Shown: positions 1 through 10,879 of the stretch, piece by piece
Layout of the letters: each line of letters starts with the position of its first letter
How positions within the stretch are numbered: position 1 is the stretch's first letter
DNA from: Xanthostigma xanthostigma
Lineage: Eukaryota; Arthropoda; Insecta; Raphidioptera; Raphidiidae
Assembly (NCBI GenBank): GCA_963575645.1
Contig: OY754464.1
Span: forward strand, 83,798,948-83,862,947
Length of the DNA: 64,000 nt
Direction: 5' to 3'
Translations under genes and position numbers: made by a program
The notes under the pieces: generated by a model
The model's input: only the letters and a program-made list of their open reading frames with translations
What the model was told of the DNA's origin: nothing
The model's database searches: none

Positions 1-518
1 GCCACCCCGCTCGGTGACCTTATTAATGTATAAAATGTTAAAAAATTGCGTATATTTTTAAATTAGAAACTTGTCTCGATTCCAAATGTCAAGTTCACAA
101 AAATGAGACACCCGGTATAAACCAATTTTCGGTTGAACGTGTATAGAACGGCGAGGACCAGACCGGTTGCTATACAATTTAAAATGATTTCGTCTACACA
201 CAACGAGTACTTACGGCGACCAAGCGACCGCTACGTCCAAGGCGTCGCGACGATACGTATATAAGCAAGACAAGCGACGGTCACTGAAAATGCACTGTAC
301 ACACAACAAACACACACACACACACACACAGCAACACAGGTATTGTATTTACCTACCGATGCACTATATCTTGTGCAGTGTCTTACCAAAAATGAAAGTC
401 CGTTTCAAACAGAAAAAAGATGCGTATAACGTTTGAAGATTCAGTATTCATAGTCGAGATACCGAAAAGATTTATTTCGGTTGTTGCTTCGCTCATAACC
501 TTTATTTGTTTGTTTTTG
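1..518. other. No gene seen; short (CA)n tract
   Basis: No supportable ORF on either strand. A CA microsatellite lies at about 302-331, and a TATA-like string (gtatataagc) at about 257-266, but nothing downstream supports a transcript. The segment ends where a family A repeat begins at 519. Confidence 0.5.
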
Positions 519-1113
519 AAGTAAAACTTCTTTACGCCACGCTTGACTTGGGGAGTAAGCTGATGAATGCGTGACGAGAGGTTTACGGAAAGTGTGATCG
601 GGCGAGGCGAACGGAAATTGAGAGGGAGATATGAGTTAGTGAAGATAGAAAGAGGATGACAAATACTTCACTGGCTAGTGGCGCCATCATGTGGCCGAAG
701 ATATAAGCCGTGCTAACAATAGAATGACACATACTTTACTTGCCAGTGGCGCTATCGGGTGACAGAAAAAAGTTTTGTAATCCTACTTAACTTGTAGAGC
801 TAAATAATATTTCATAAAGAGTTACGCTTAAAATCCAACGAGAGCTAAGTAATTGCAATGTATTACTTTTGTTTTCATTATCTTTATGTTTATATTTCTT
901 TCTTCTTACATTAGACTGTTCATTTCGTTCTTGAACAATTTTATAAATTAATATTTTGTTCATTACATTAAATATTCTACGTTTAAAGTGAATAAAATTG
1001 TAAATTCATTTTAAAGTTCATATTTTATGAATTTTCGGGTGAATAATAACAAATTGTGGCAGGAAGATAGTTTTACCTCAATCGTGTGGTCTAAAGCACA
1101 CTCGCTTTTTTAA
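519..1113 (-). repeat. Family A repeat, copy 1
   Basis: One end carries TTGAAGTAAAACTTCTT followed by a conserved 100-bp block (cttgacttggggagtaagct...). The other end carries a hairpin block that reads gtgtggtctaaagcacac here. The middle differs from copies at 9567 and 28383: it holds two divergent copies of a segment with tggcgccatc / tggcgctatc, shared with copy 3 at 8160. Non-coding. The class is unknown; the inverted end motif GAAGTAAAACTTC suggests a non-autonomous DNA element. Confidence 0.6.
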
Positions 1114-2003
1114 AGAATTATACCAGTTTTATAGTGTGCAGTTGAAAATACACGCTTTTTTCGTATCTGAAAAAAATATTGTACACAAATACATGGCAAA
1201 TGCGTCTTTTAATTCAGTGATGTCAAAGATACGGCCTTCAAGCCATCTTAATACCAGAATCTATCCAGTGAGGATTTTAGACACCTGACATCAATGAGCT
1301 CATCAAAAACAAAAGACCTCGGGTGTTTGGATAATTTACCCTTTTTATTACCTTTATAATAATAATAATAATTTATTGTCATTCCTACATAATTAATGTA
1401 CATGCTGACAGTCAAGGAATTCCTTTATGCTATAGAAACAATTTTCTAATAACAATTTTTTCACATTTCTTTTAAAATATTTTGTTTCTAAAATTCTTAT
1501 TTCCAATGGCAATTTATTACTGAAAATTGATTTAAACTAAATAAATAAAGATTTTAATTTAGTATGCATTTAAGTTTTTAATTTAGAGTCTGGTCCACTA
1601 ACACACCCTAAATCTTATAAATGGCCCTTTAGAAAAAGCAGTCTGACACCTCTATTTTAATTGTCACAGACGGCTACGCCACTGAGAAGGAGTGGTATAC
1701 AGTTGTCGTAAGTATGTATTTCTATATCGCGTGGAATCGATCGGACCCGAGGGAAATCACTAAACAGGATATTCAGTACTGTACACAGCAGCCATAGGCA
1801 TAGACTCTAGTGTCTCTATACTACCTGTGTTGGTATGGTTAGCTGCTATGCCGAGGACTGTCTAGCGATCAAACGATGAGGAGCCCCGAAGATCCACGAA
1901 CAGTATGCAGAGGCAGACTTTTTCGACGGGAAACAATTTCGGTGCGAGCTTGCGTTTTTTAGCGAGGTAAAAAGGGGCCGAGGAGTGCAGGAGACAGTTC
2001 TTC
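1114..2003. other. No gene seen
   Basis: Mixed AT-rich DNA with a short (TAA)n tract near 1358. The part at 1730-2000 is less AT-rich and looks single-copy within this window. No ORF above 60 codons and no repeat ends were recognised. Confidence 0.45.
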
Positions 2004-2073
2004 AAAAAAAAGCGAGTGTGCTTTAGACCACACGACTGAAGTAAAACTTCTTCCTGCCATATATTATAATATA

Positions 2074-2957
2074 CTAGCGGCCCTGTACGTGCTTCGCTAA
2101 GTATAAAGTGAAATAATAAAACAATTTAGTTGGAACATCTATCTATGTATTTTATTAATTGCTAGCTATTTTAAAATATACATGGGCGTATATGTGTGTA
2201 TGTCGAGCACTCCGGCTGCGCCGTCGTGCTCGAAAAAAAATAGCGTAAAGTATTCGTAGATAACTGGTCTTTAAAACACTTGCTCTATTTCGAGCACTCC
2301 GGCTGCGCCGTCGTGCCGAGCAGTTTTAAACGATATTCAGTTTTTTTACATCCTCGATCTAGATATATGGTTGTTAAGTTCGTTGCGCCATCTATTGAAT
2401 ATTCACTCAATCCAGTCAACAGATATGGTTGTTAAGTTCATTGCGCCATCTATTGAATATTCACTCAATCCAGTCAACAGATCTTATATGGTTGTTAAGT
2501 TCGTTGCGCCATCTATTGAATATTCACTCAATCCAGTCAACAGATATGGTTGTTAAGTTCATTGCGCCATCTATTGAATATTCACTCAATCCAGTCAACA
2601 GATCTTATATGGTTGTTAAGTTCGTTGCGCCATCTATTGAATATTCACTCAATCCAGTCAACAGATCTTATATGGTTGTTAAGTTCGTTGCGCCATCTAT
2701 TGAATATTCACTCAATCCAGTCAACAGGTACGCCATCTTATATGGTTGTATTTTGACTGTCAAGGAATAGACAAATAATTTGCAATAAAATAATATTGCG
2801 ACTATAAATTGAAATGTAAGCTATCCTATCTTTTAAGTTGGGTCGAATTGCACACGGTGTGCAAATCAAATTTAAAATCGGTTCAGTAGTTTAGGAGTTC
2901 ATCGAGGACAAACGCGGACAAACAACGTGACACGTAATTTTTATAGGTATATAAAGA
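2074..2957 (-). mobile_element. Non-autonomous Helitron, family B, nested in family A
   Basis: Read on the minus strand, it starts with TCTTTATATA and ends with GGGCCGCTAG, flanked by A and T as Helitrons require. Its body matches the copy at 59983-60563, including the blocks cgagcactccggctgcgcc and acaacgtgacacgtaattt. It encodes no Rep/helicase. This copy differs from its sister by a six-fold internal minisatellite at 2365-2739. Confidence 0.8.
2365..2752. repeat. Minisatellite of 58/63-bp units inside the Helitron
   Basis: Six tandem units start with atatggttgttaagtt at 2365, 2423, 2486, 2544, 2607 and 2670, with a partial unit at 2740. Unit lengths run 58, 63, 58, 63, 63, 70, the longer ones having an extra 'cttat'. 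The related Helitron at 59983 has a single unit (near 60195-60245), so the array expanded after the families separated. ORFs here are by-products of the repeat. Confidence 0.9.
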
Positions 2958-3343
2958 TTAGCACAATTTATAATACATTTAAAAGGATTTATTAACTAAC
3001 CTACATTATTTCCCGTTACAAAATGCAGCAAAATTCGATGAAATGTATTTTTGATACAAAAACAATTGTTTTCATTTTAAACGTCAAATACTTGTCAAAA
3101 AAAAATTCGATTAATGCTCCGTCTTTGTCGCGCTTACTAACTTATATCTCCCTCTCAACTTCCAATATACGAAACGTAACTTTCTCTCTTACTATCTTCA
3201 CTAACTTATATCTCCCTCTCAACTCCGTTCGCTTCGAACGATCACGCACCGTCGCGATGATGCACTTCCGTAAACGATTTCGTCAGGCATTTACCAGCTT
3301 ACTGCGCAAGTCAAGCGTGCCTAAAGAAGTTTTACTTTAAAAA

Positions 3344-4000
3344 TAGCCGTCATTAGACGCCTGGCAGATGTGAAACATACATTTAAGCAAAATTCTGGTG
3401 TCTAAATATCGCCCTGTAACTAAATTTCACTCTGTAACTAGTACAAAGTGTGTATACAAGCGGTGAACGGGTCGTATAGTCGTATAGCGCACGCGCGCAC
3501 TCACACACAAGAGAGTCGAGAGCGGTGGCGTAGAGGGGGCATGACGGCATAAGAGAGCGTAAATAATTTCTGAAATCGATAATAATCAATATCAAATACC
3601 GTAATGGATCATCCAAAAGTCTCGCAGCGACTGCGTTTAGATTTCAATGAAAAATTTCAATTACGAAAGCTTTATTATATCAGACCCAACTATCAAAGGT
3701 ACCGCGGCCTGTTAATGATGTGAAAATTCACACAAGACTTGAAGTCATAAGAAACAAGTTATTTAAAGTAAGTGATGACGAAACGCGGTCTTTTGTTGGG
3801 AGAAGCCGGGAGACGGAACAAGGCATTCCTTTGGGAACGTTCAGTAGTGTTCCAGCACCGCATTGTGAGAAAAAGGATTGCAGCAAATACACGGCAAACA
3901 ACATATAGATACCTACTACCGTACAATAAAGAAAATATTGGTCGCAGTGCCAAACCCCGCTGACAAAATAATGCATTATAATATTAAAATGTATCATTTT
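3344..4000. other. No gene seen
   Basis: AT-rich to neutral DNA. Short ORFs on both strands overlap one another and none has a recognisable domain. A purine/CpG-rich patch at 3480-3560 stands out slightly. Confidence 0.4.
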
Positions 4001-4368
4001 TAACACCACGTCTTAAAAAGCCACGCCGCCACTGGTGTACCCTGGTGGTCATGTGGAGAAACAGAGGAAAGATGGCAGCCGAGCGTATGAACTAGCAAGT
4101 AGTGTTCATTTTACAAACTTACGTTAATAAATATGTTGAATAAAATAATAATAATAATTGTTACAAACTGGCGCCCCACGTTGGGCGCCAGTTTTATTCA
4201 ACATAATTATATTAACGTAAGTTTGTAACATGAATATTATTTAATTCAACACATTTATTAATTTAAGTTTTTTAACATAAACACTCCGCTGCCATCTTGT
4301 ATATGTTTCTCCACATGACCACCAGGATACACCAGTGACGGCGTGGCTTTTTAAGACGTGGTGTTACA
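4001..4368. mobile_element. Head-to-head pair of short LTR-like arms around a tRNA-Lys primer site
   Basis: Two arms are inverted relative to each other. Each starts TAACACCACGTCTTAAAAAG and has about 60 bp of near-perfect identity at the outer end. Each then runs to ...GTTGAATaAAA...GTTACA followed by AAC and TGGCGCCC. On the minus strand the arm at 4368-4226 begins TGTAACACC and ends GTTACA, the usual TG...CA form of an LTR. A retrotransposon or relict is inferred; a foldback MITE is the alternative, though it would not explain the primer site. Confidence 0.55.
4173..4190 (-). promoter_or_regulatory. Primer binding site for tRNA-Lys
   Basis: The minus strand reads TGGCGCCCAACGTGGGGC, complementary to the CCA-tailed 3' end of animal tRNA-Lys (recalled; this is the type of site used by Drosophila gypsy). 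It lies between the two inverted LTR-like arms. Confidence 0.65.
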
Positions 4369-5040
4369 CATTTTATTTGATTTTGAATATTTTAAAAACA
4401 CATTTAATCATTTCAAAAACTGATTTATTTATTTTTTTATTTTCAATATTCGACAAGGATTTTATTAATCCTACATCTCTACCAAATTCTACACGCCGCA
4501 TAAACTAATATTTATATCAAACAAATTTATATCGATTTTGTTTAAAAAATAAAAGCTAGTTTTTCATTTTTTCTAAAAAATATTTATTGACAGCTTTATC
4601 AAATATGATCTCTATTGTTTTTTGGCATGCGGTTAAAATTAGTTTCTTATCATTATTGCCCAAAAAAAAGACTTCTAGTTCACAAAATAATTTAGAAGAC
4701 ATTTACTTTTAGCTAATAATTTATTTTAAATTGATGTAAAGAAACATTTGACTGAAGATAAATGATTTAAAAACCACGTATAAGAAGAAATCTTTAAATA
4801 TATCATACCTAATCTATAATTCACTATTATTACTTCTGCACAGTACTGTAATCCCACAAACAATGCAACAAATGCACTTATATACGTGTTTGTGTAAAAT
4901 AATGTTCAGAAACGTTTAACGGATGTTTTGATAATATTATTGAATACCGATCAATTCTATATATAATGATAAAGAATTACTATCGAAAAATTTCAGTGAT
5001 TGTAAATCAATATAATATACCGGATGAAAAAAACCTACAG
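4369..5040. other. No gene seen; very AT-rich
   Basis: Long A/T runs with stop codons in all frames and no repeat termini recognised. Confidence 0.5.
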
Positions 5041-5302
5041 TTTTTGACGTGATAACGTCTTATAAATTGATGAAACACCGGCTGCATGCACGAAAAAGTG
5101 TAACGTTCCGAAAAGTGTCACGTTCCGCCTGACCCTGTGCGTGCAAGCGAGAGCGCAGTATAAGCGATAGAGAGTCGGTAAAAGTATAGTTTAACAGCTA
5201 CTAAAATTTAGGTTATGTATTATTAAATATGATATTCGAGCGGAATACGTTATCACGTAAAACTATCGTCCGTAAACCGACTTTACAGACAACCAATTTT
5301 TT
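5041..5302 (+). repeat. Family E repeat, copy 1
   Basis: It starts TTTTTGACGTGATAACGTC and ends with the conserved block gtaaaccgactttacagac followed by aaccaatttttt. A palindrome lies at each end: GACGTGATAACGTC at the left and ACGTTATCACGT at the right. Six other copies occur in the window. Non-coding. The terminal layout (subterminal palindromes, no clear target duplication) does not place it in a superfamily. Confidence 0.7.
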
Positions 5303-5449
5303 ACGAGTTCTTTGGAGTTAAAATTTCTACTTTTGTCTAAATAACAAAATAGTAATTTATCTAGAATCTAGATTGTAATGTACATTATTTTATGTACGAG
5401 GTATGACATTTCATGAAAACGAATGATTACCGAGTTTTAACAATATATA

Positions 5450-5562
5450 CCTAGTTTAGTGTATTGCTGAAGATGAGAGCATAGCTCTCGAAATGTACAT
5501 CGTTTATGAACCTAGTTTAGTGTATTGCTGAAGATGAGAGCATAGCTCTCGAAATGTACATC
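5450..5562 (+). repeat. Tandem pair of 61-bp units with a hammerhead-like hairpin
   Basis: The 61-bp unit at 5450-5510 is repeated from 5511. Each unit contains CTGAAGAT, a GAGAG/CTCTC hairpin, GAAA, then TGTACATC. This resembles a hammerhead core (CUGANGA, stem II, GAAA, a 2-bp stem III with loop GUAC, cleavage after C), with one extra U before stem II. Such motifs are known from Penelope-like elements. No ORF nearby supports an autonomous copy. Confidence 0.45.
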
Positions 5563-6676
5563 CACTAATAAACTTGTTGTGGTAAGAAGTAACTATTCTC
5601 TATTTTTTATTAGATTCAAACCACAGTGCTCTTAATATTTTTGTTAATATATACCTCCTATAAAATAGCTGATTTTAACTTCATAATAAGTATTTATTTA
5701 TATAATGGACAGTATAGGTCCGGCCACATTGAAATTCTTTACGAAGACAACGCCTACTTTGCCAGCTGATTTTCACCTAATTTTGACAGTTCAATTTTGA
5801 GCTTCTGATTGCAGGCTGCGTTCAATCATCACCCCGTTAGACTATTATTATACATCGAAGCCCTCGATGTATATTGTATTCGCAATAATCCTGTATGAAT
5901 TCCTATGTCATACGTTTTCTCGAGTAACTGAAATCTGTTTTCGACGAAATTTTGGACACAGATGCGTTCCCATCATGTCAAGAGCCTTGCTAAGTTTAAT
6001 TTATGTAACTAAAAAATTAGCGCCCTTTTGGCTATAATTTGTCAAACAAACCTCCGTAACTTCTATACCATGCAAGCTACAAAAAAAAAAAAAAACTATT
6101 GCTTCGATGTATTATTGTTGCGGGCTCTATAGACCCGTTAACAATCAGTTAATTATAAAATAGACAGACAGTTTTGTAAATGTGTCAATGGTATAAAATT
6201 TAATATAAAATGCAATATATCTTTTCTAATTTCTGTACACACAGTTACTCGGAGGGTTTTCTATGAAAAGCGTTAGCTTTTCTTGTTTACTATGGAAATG
6301 GTAGCGGGACTATATTCATTATATTTTACAGCACTAGTGTTAAATGTGTCATTTCACAGACGTGAAAGCGACTATTTTATAGCTGGGGGGGTGTTAAAAA
6401 AAATAAAAAACAACCAGAGAACAGTCTGTATGTAATGAATGCGTTTTACTTATCTCCCGCGGGCAAATATATAATATACTAATTATGGTTTTGCGAGGCG
6501 CGAACACAGAAGAAAATGCCGCCCGTTTCACGAGGAGCGCTTGCGCCGACATCGCGACGCTCAAAGACGCCAACCGCATCACATCCACACCGCCACTTCC
6601 ACTAAACCTACTCTATATATAGTTTTAATTTATGCTTATACTAGACGTCCGTAACATAAAAAAAAAATGAAATTTG
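5563..6676. other. No gene seen
   Basis: Contains an 8-bp-stem hairpin at about 5849-5870 (tacatcga/tcgatgta), a poly-A tract near 6080, and a stem around 6113-6145 (cggg...cccg). These may be ends of old elements but could not be assigned. Confidence 0.4.
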
Positions 6677-6935
6677 TTCATAATGAACGACTCCTTTCAC
6701 GGAGCGGAGCGAGTCGCACTTTTTTTTGTGAGTGACTCACTCCGAGCGCCATTGCTCTGTGCTGAGCTATTCTGTACTGTTGCATTCGCACATTTGCAGA
6801 ACGCACACAGCACAGGCCACAGAGGCGCTAGTGAATTTTGCACGTACGGAGTTATCTTTGCTGAGTCATTTAATGTTACAGTGACTTAAACCATTCACAT
6901 TGACGTCGTTGACAAAGATATAATATTGTAACAAT
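6677..6935 (+). repeat. Family I repeat, copy 1
   Basis: The block runs from gttcataatgaacgactc to gacaaagatataatattg. It matches, on the opposite strand, the block at 38434-38720 with moderate identity, including cagcacaggccacagaggc and acgtacggagttatctttg. Non-coding; class unknown. Confidence 0.6.
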
Positions 6936-7062
6936 AATAGTATATTGTGCGACTAGTGAGAGAAGGAGAAGACTCCATGAGCGTGAAATTTGCCGCACGA
7001 GCTTAGCGAGTGCGGTAACACGCGAGTGGAATATTCTCCTTCGATCAATGGTCGCACATAAT

Positions 7063-7362
7063 ATTTTATTCAACTAGCACGAGTGATATGTAATCGGGGC
7101 CCTGATAAAAGAGGGAAAAATAATAAATCACTTCATTGATTGACGTACCCACCGCCCTCGATGCACACAAGATGGCCCTGACTTTCGCTGAATTGCGATG
7201 CTGTTTTCATATATACAATACCGCCTACCACTTTCCTATTGGTCCAGAAACTATGCAGTAATACATTATCGTACAGTTTCGGCAACACGAAGTAATTTAT
7301 TATTTCTCCCGAATTTAGCAGGGCCCCGAAATTACATATTACTCACGCGTGTTGAATAAACA
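7063..7362. repeat. MITE, family R, copy 1
   Basis: The terminal inverted repeat is about 75 bp. The left end is attttattcaactagcacg and the right end is the inverse of the same, each followed inward by gtaat(tt)cggggccct. The interior is about 150 bp without an ORF. The outer 20 bp are shared with the element at 10476-10879. Confidence 0.65.
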
Positions 7363-7435
7363 TTAGTATTGTTAAACTTTTAATATACTTTATAGTTTAT
7401 CCGAAATGCGAATAATATAAGATCAGAATCAAATT

Positions 7436-7640
7436 AAAATGAACTCAGAGCTGAGTGTGTATTGTGCTGTGCAATGCTACGTAACTCCAAAGCATACATG
7501 ATGACAGTTCACACATCTGTACTGTCTAGTGTCGCTCCTTTGAACGACTCGCTCTGAGCGACTCTTTTTAGTGAGCGGAGCGCACGGAGCCAGCTCCCAA
7601 TAAAGAGTCATGTGGACCCATCGCACTATTATTATACTGG
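7436..7640. repeat. Family I-like fragment
   Basis: Contains tgaacgactcgctc and gagcggagcg strings arranged as an imperfect hairpin at about 7535-7585, like those in the family I copies. Probably a divergent or truncated member; the boundaries are approximate. Confidence 0.4.
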
Positions 7641-8159
7641 TATTCACAAATATACTAAATCGAGTTTTTTCGAGAGAACTTTAAAGCCATAAGACGACGG
7701 TCGGTTCTACTTATTCTACGAAGAGACATATATTATAATAGGTATTATATAGGCGCAAGTATAGCGATCAGTTTAATAGAGACGAAGCAAAGTAAGTGAA
7801 GAGAGTCAGAGACCTCACCTCGTTTTGTATTAGTCGCTGAATGAAGTTGCCCCTGAGCCAGGATTCTCTACACGAACATCCCAACAGTCTAACTACGGCC
7901 ACTACCGTTGATTCCTGAGCGGATTCTTTATGAGTCAGAAAATATGGATTCTGGATTGACAATGTGTATATTCCTTCATTAGGTAAACATCGCGGAATCT
8001 AGAATGAATACAGACATTTATGAAATGTGTTCTCCTGTTCCTAAAAACACGCAAAAACACGGAATTACGTTTTTATGTCAGTAAAACGTTAGTAAATTTC
8101 TGAGACATTTGTTTTTTTACAAAAAATAATTTTCAAATAACAAACCAGTCAGTGAACCA

Positions 8160-8430
8160 CAACTTTCAGTACTGCTTATATTTTCGGCCATCTGATGGCG
8201 CCAAGTATGTGTCATTCTATTGTTAGTACTGCTTATATTTTCGACCACCTGATGGCGCCAAGTATGTGTCATTCAACTCTCTCTTTCTATCTTCACTAAC
8301 TTATATCTCCCTCTCAACTTCCGTTCGCCTCGCCCGATCACGCACTTTCCGTAAACGCTCTCGTCAGGCGTTCACCAGCTTACTCCCCAAGTCAAGCGTG
8401 CCTAAAGAAGTTTTACTTCAAAAAGTTCTC
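8160..8430 (+). repeat. Family A repeat, copy 3 (partial)
   Basis: Two tandem copies of a segment with ctgatggcgccaagtatgtg are followed by the conserved A right half (cttatatctccctctcaact ... caagcgtgcctaaagaag) and the GAAGTTTTACTTC end. The tggcgcca block ties it to copy 1 at 519, on the other strand. The left end is missing. Confidence 0.6.
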
Positions 8431-8513
8431 TTCAAATATATTGTAGATATCTGATGTAATTTGCGTCTACAAGTTGTAATGTTTCGCGTAGTGATACTCG
8501 AAAAACATAGGTA

Positions 8514-9174
8514 TCTATATAAAGTTCTCGTGTCACAGTTTTGCCGGCGCTTATCTCCGAAACCACTGAACCGATTTTAATGAAATTTTGTAAATGTGTC
8601 TTGCTTGGTGGAACTTACGCTATCGGGTAATATTTTGTACCCAATTACGGTGCTTTCTCAGAAAACCTGTTTTAATTATTCAATTAGATTCAAAAAATGC
8701 CATAAATTTGGAAATTTTGATGAAAATGAGAAGAAATCATTTTCAAAAAATTTTTATTTTTAATTATTTAATTTTTGAGCGCTTTCGGACAACTAGTCCA
8801 TCTTCAGAATTGTTTTTTTATAAAATCATTAAAATTATCATAATAACTTAAAACAAAAATCTATCACTAAAAAGCAATTAAAGACGTTGCTCATAACGAA
8901 TTTTTTGGAAAGGATTTCTTCTCATTTTCATCAAACCTGTTTTAGTAACATGCAACGACATCCGATAGAATTTACTCAAAGATACTAGTTCAGAAGCAAA
9001 CAAAAAAACTGTTTTAGTAGCAAGTGGCGACATCTCTTAGAATTCGCTCAAAGCTACTAGTTCAGAAGCAAATCTGGTAGAATTTGCTCAATGCCATATT
9101 ATAGTTCAGACGCCGGGCCGCAAACGAAATAAATTTATCTATCGCACCCGGGTGAAACCGGGACGGACCGCTAG
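8514..9174 (+). mobile_element. Non-autonomous Helitron
   Basis: It starts A^TCTATATAAAG and ends CACCCGGGTGAAACCGGGA...GGACCGCTAG^T. The 3' hairpin CCCGG/CCGGG lies just upstream of CTAG. Host A and T flank it exactly as expected for Helitron insertion. It has no coding capacity and contains a nested 216-bp inverted-repeat element. Confidence 0.8.
8718..8933. repeat. MITE nested in the Helitron
   Basis: Inverted termini TGATGAAAATGAGAAGAAAT are identical at both ends over 20 bp and extend imperfectly to about 36 bp. Internally, on the minus strand at about 8777-8806, it holds CTGAAGATGGAC...GTCCGAAAGCGC, the same hairpin class as in the tandem repeat at 5450. Confidence 0.7.
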
Positions 9175-9566
9175 TTAGTTATTATAGCAATTTCATAAGC
9201 AACAAAGTTTTTAAGAACAGCGCATTTAATTATTCCATGTTTACGACACACACTTCGAGGAGGCCATAGCAACGCCGCGGCCACAGCAATACGACACACA
9301 ACATTGCACAAGTGGTGCTGTGGGACTCCGCCCCATCCGTCTCCTCTTAATTACAATTTATAGCTTTCCAATTGACGCGTGCAGTTTACTTTTAGTTCAA
9401 GTAGAACTTTGTCTTGGTTCAAAATTACGTTCTGTCGCCGTCGTCGCAGACCAAAAGAGAGAAACGCGGGAATATTGCGTTGTTGTGAACCGGGGTTCCG
9501 TTTTAGACAAGCGAATGTATGAGACGCCGCGGCGTTCAGTCGTGGACTTTTACACGTTTGTCTCAC

Positions 9567-10204
9567 AAAAAAAGCGAGTGTGCTTTAGACCACACGACTG
9601 AAGTAAAACTTCTTCCTGCCATATATAAAATAATGATACAATAATATTCTATTATAATCTATCACCATATTTTGATTAGACATCCTGATTTAACGACACA
9701 ATATAACCTCACTTTGTAGCACATATCTACAAAGACGAAAATGTTAAAAATATAATTTTTGATTAATTAATAGGCAAAATATGCATATATATTTATTAGC
9801 ATAATTTATAATACATTTAAAAGGATTTATTAACTAACCTACATTATTTCCCGTTACAAAATGCAGCAAAATTCGATTAAATGTATTTTTGATACAAAAA
9901 CAATTGTTTTCATATTTTTAAACGTCAAATAGTTGTCCAAAAAAAATAAAAAAGAATTTCGATTAATGCTCCGTCTTTGTCGCACTCACTAACTTATATC
10001 TCCCTCTCATCTTCCAATATACGAAACGTAACTCTCTCTCTTACTATTTTCACTAACTTATATCTCCCTCTCATTTACCGTTCGCCTCGAACGATCACGC
10101 ACCGTTCGCCTCGTCCGATGATGCACTTCCGTAAACGCTTTCGTCAGGCATTTACCAGCTTACTTCCCAAGTCGAGCGTGCCTTAAGAAGATTTACTTCA
10201 AAAA
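9567..10204 (+). repeat. Family A repeat, copy 4 (full length)
   Basis: Runs from the agcgagtgtgctttagac block and GAAGTAAAACTTC through an AT-rich middle (caccatattttgattagaca) to the ctccgtctttgtcgcactca block, ending near gatttacttcaa. About 640 bp. It is collinear with copies at 28383 and, inverted, 18405. Confidence 0.75.
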
Positions 10205-10475
10205 CGATTTCAAAATCTTGACTTTAATACAAACAGTTCCGTTTTAGCTATTACCGTTATCAGAAGAGAGGTTGGAACAGAGAAAGTTTCAAAATACAGA
10301 CTGTTTTTGAAGTGAAACTTTTTAGGAGCGCTAGGGTAGTCAAAGCTTTTTTAATGAATTTTTTATTTTCAGTGTGTACTGGAACACTCGTTTGTTAATA
10401 GTTATTGGCGTAACTAGTAGTCTAAGTCATTCATCGCGCTGACAGGTCATGACTTAGCCTACAAGTTGCGCCCAT

Positions 10476-10879
10476 AATTTTATTCAACAATTGCGCGTTA
10501 TTCATGTTTTAATTATAATGAGTTGTTGTAAATATCTATTTATTTCTTTATAAAAAAAACTGTCAATACTAACAGCACCAAACAGCACGATTCAATGTTT
10601 TGGTTTGAGGTTAGCCGGTTATGAATAAACTCCATGTCGAAAACATTCGGCCTCTCAATTTTAGTCTCAATGGGTAACAACGGAGTTGTTGTTACCTACT
10701 ATTTCGTTACGACTCAGAAAATAGTTACGTTTATTTTCATTACTCCACAATGGCCGAGCTAGTAGGAATCTTCATTGAGTTATGACAAGTAATTGTCACC
10801 AGTCGGTAAATGGCTATTTAGGGTTCGGTTTTTAGGCATGATAAAACATGAATAACGCGCATGAGTTGAATAAAATTTC
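10476..10879. repeat. MITE, family R, copy 2
   Basis: Terminal inverted repeats of about 35 bp: aattttattcaacaattgcg at the left, and its inverse ending ttgaataaaatt at the right. No ORF. The outermost sequence matches the element at 7063-7362, but the interiors differ, so one family has at least two internal types here. Confidence 0.65.

Larger units (their letters stand above)
2004..3343 (+). repeat. Family A repeat, copy 2, split by a Helitron
   Basis: The left end (agcgagtgtgctttagac, then GAAGTAAAACTTC) is at 2004-2073. The right part resumes at 2958 with tagcacaatttataat and runs to the GAAGTTTTACTT end at about 3340. The interruption at 2074-2957 is a complete Helitron. Compared with the copy at 28383, about 170 bp of A is absent at the junction, so this A copy was already shorter or lost sequence later. 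Confidence 0.7.

Noticed and set aside
2371-2770. ORFs of 61-113 codons in three frames
   Set aside because: They are translations of the 58/63-bp minisatellite; the same peptide repeats in all frames.
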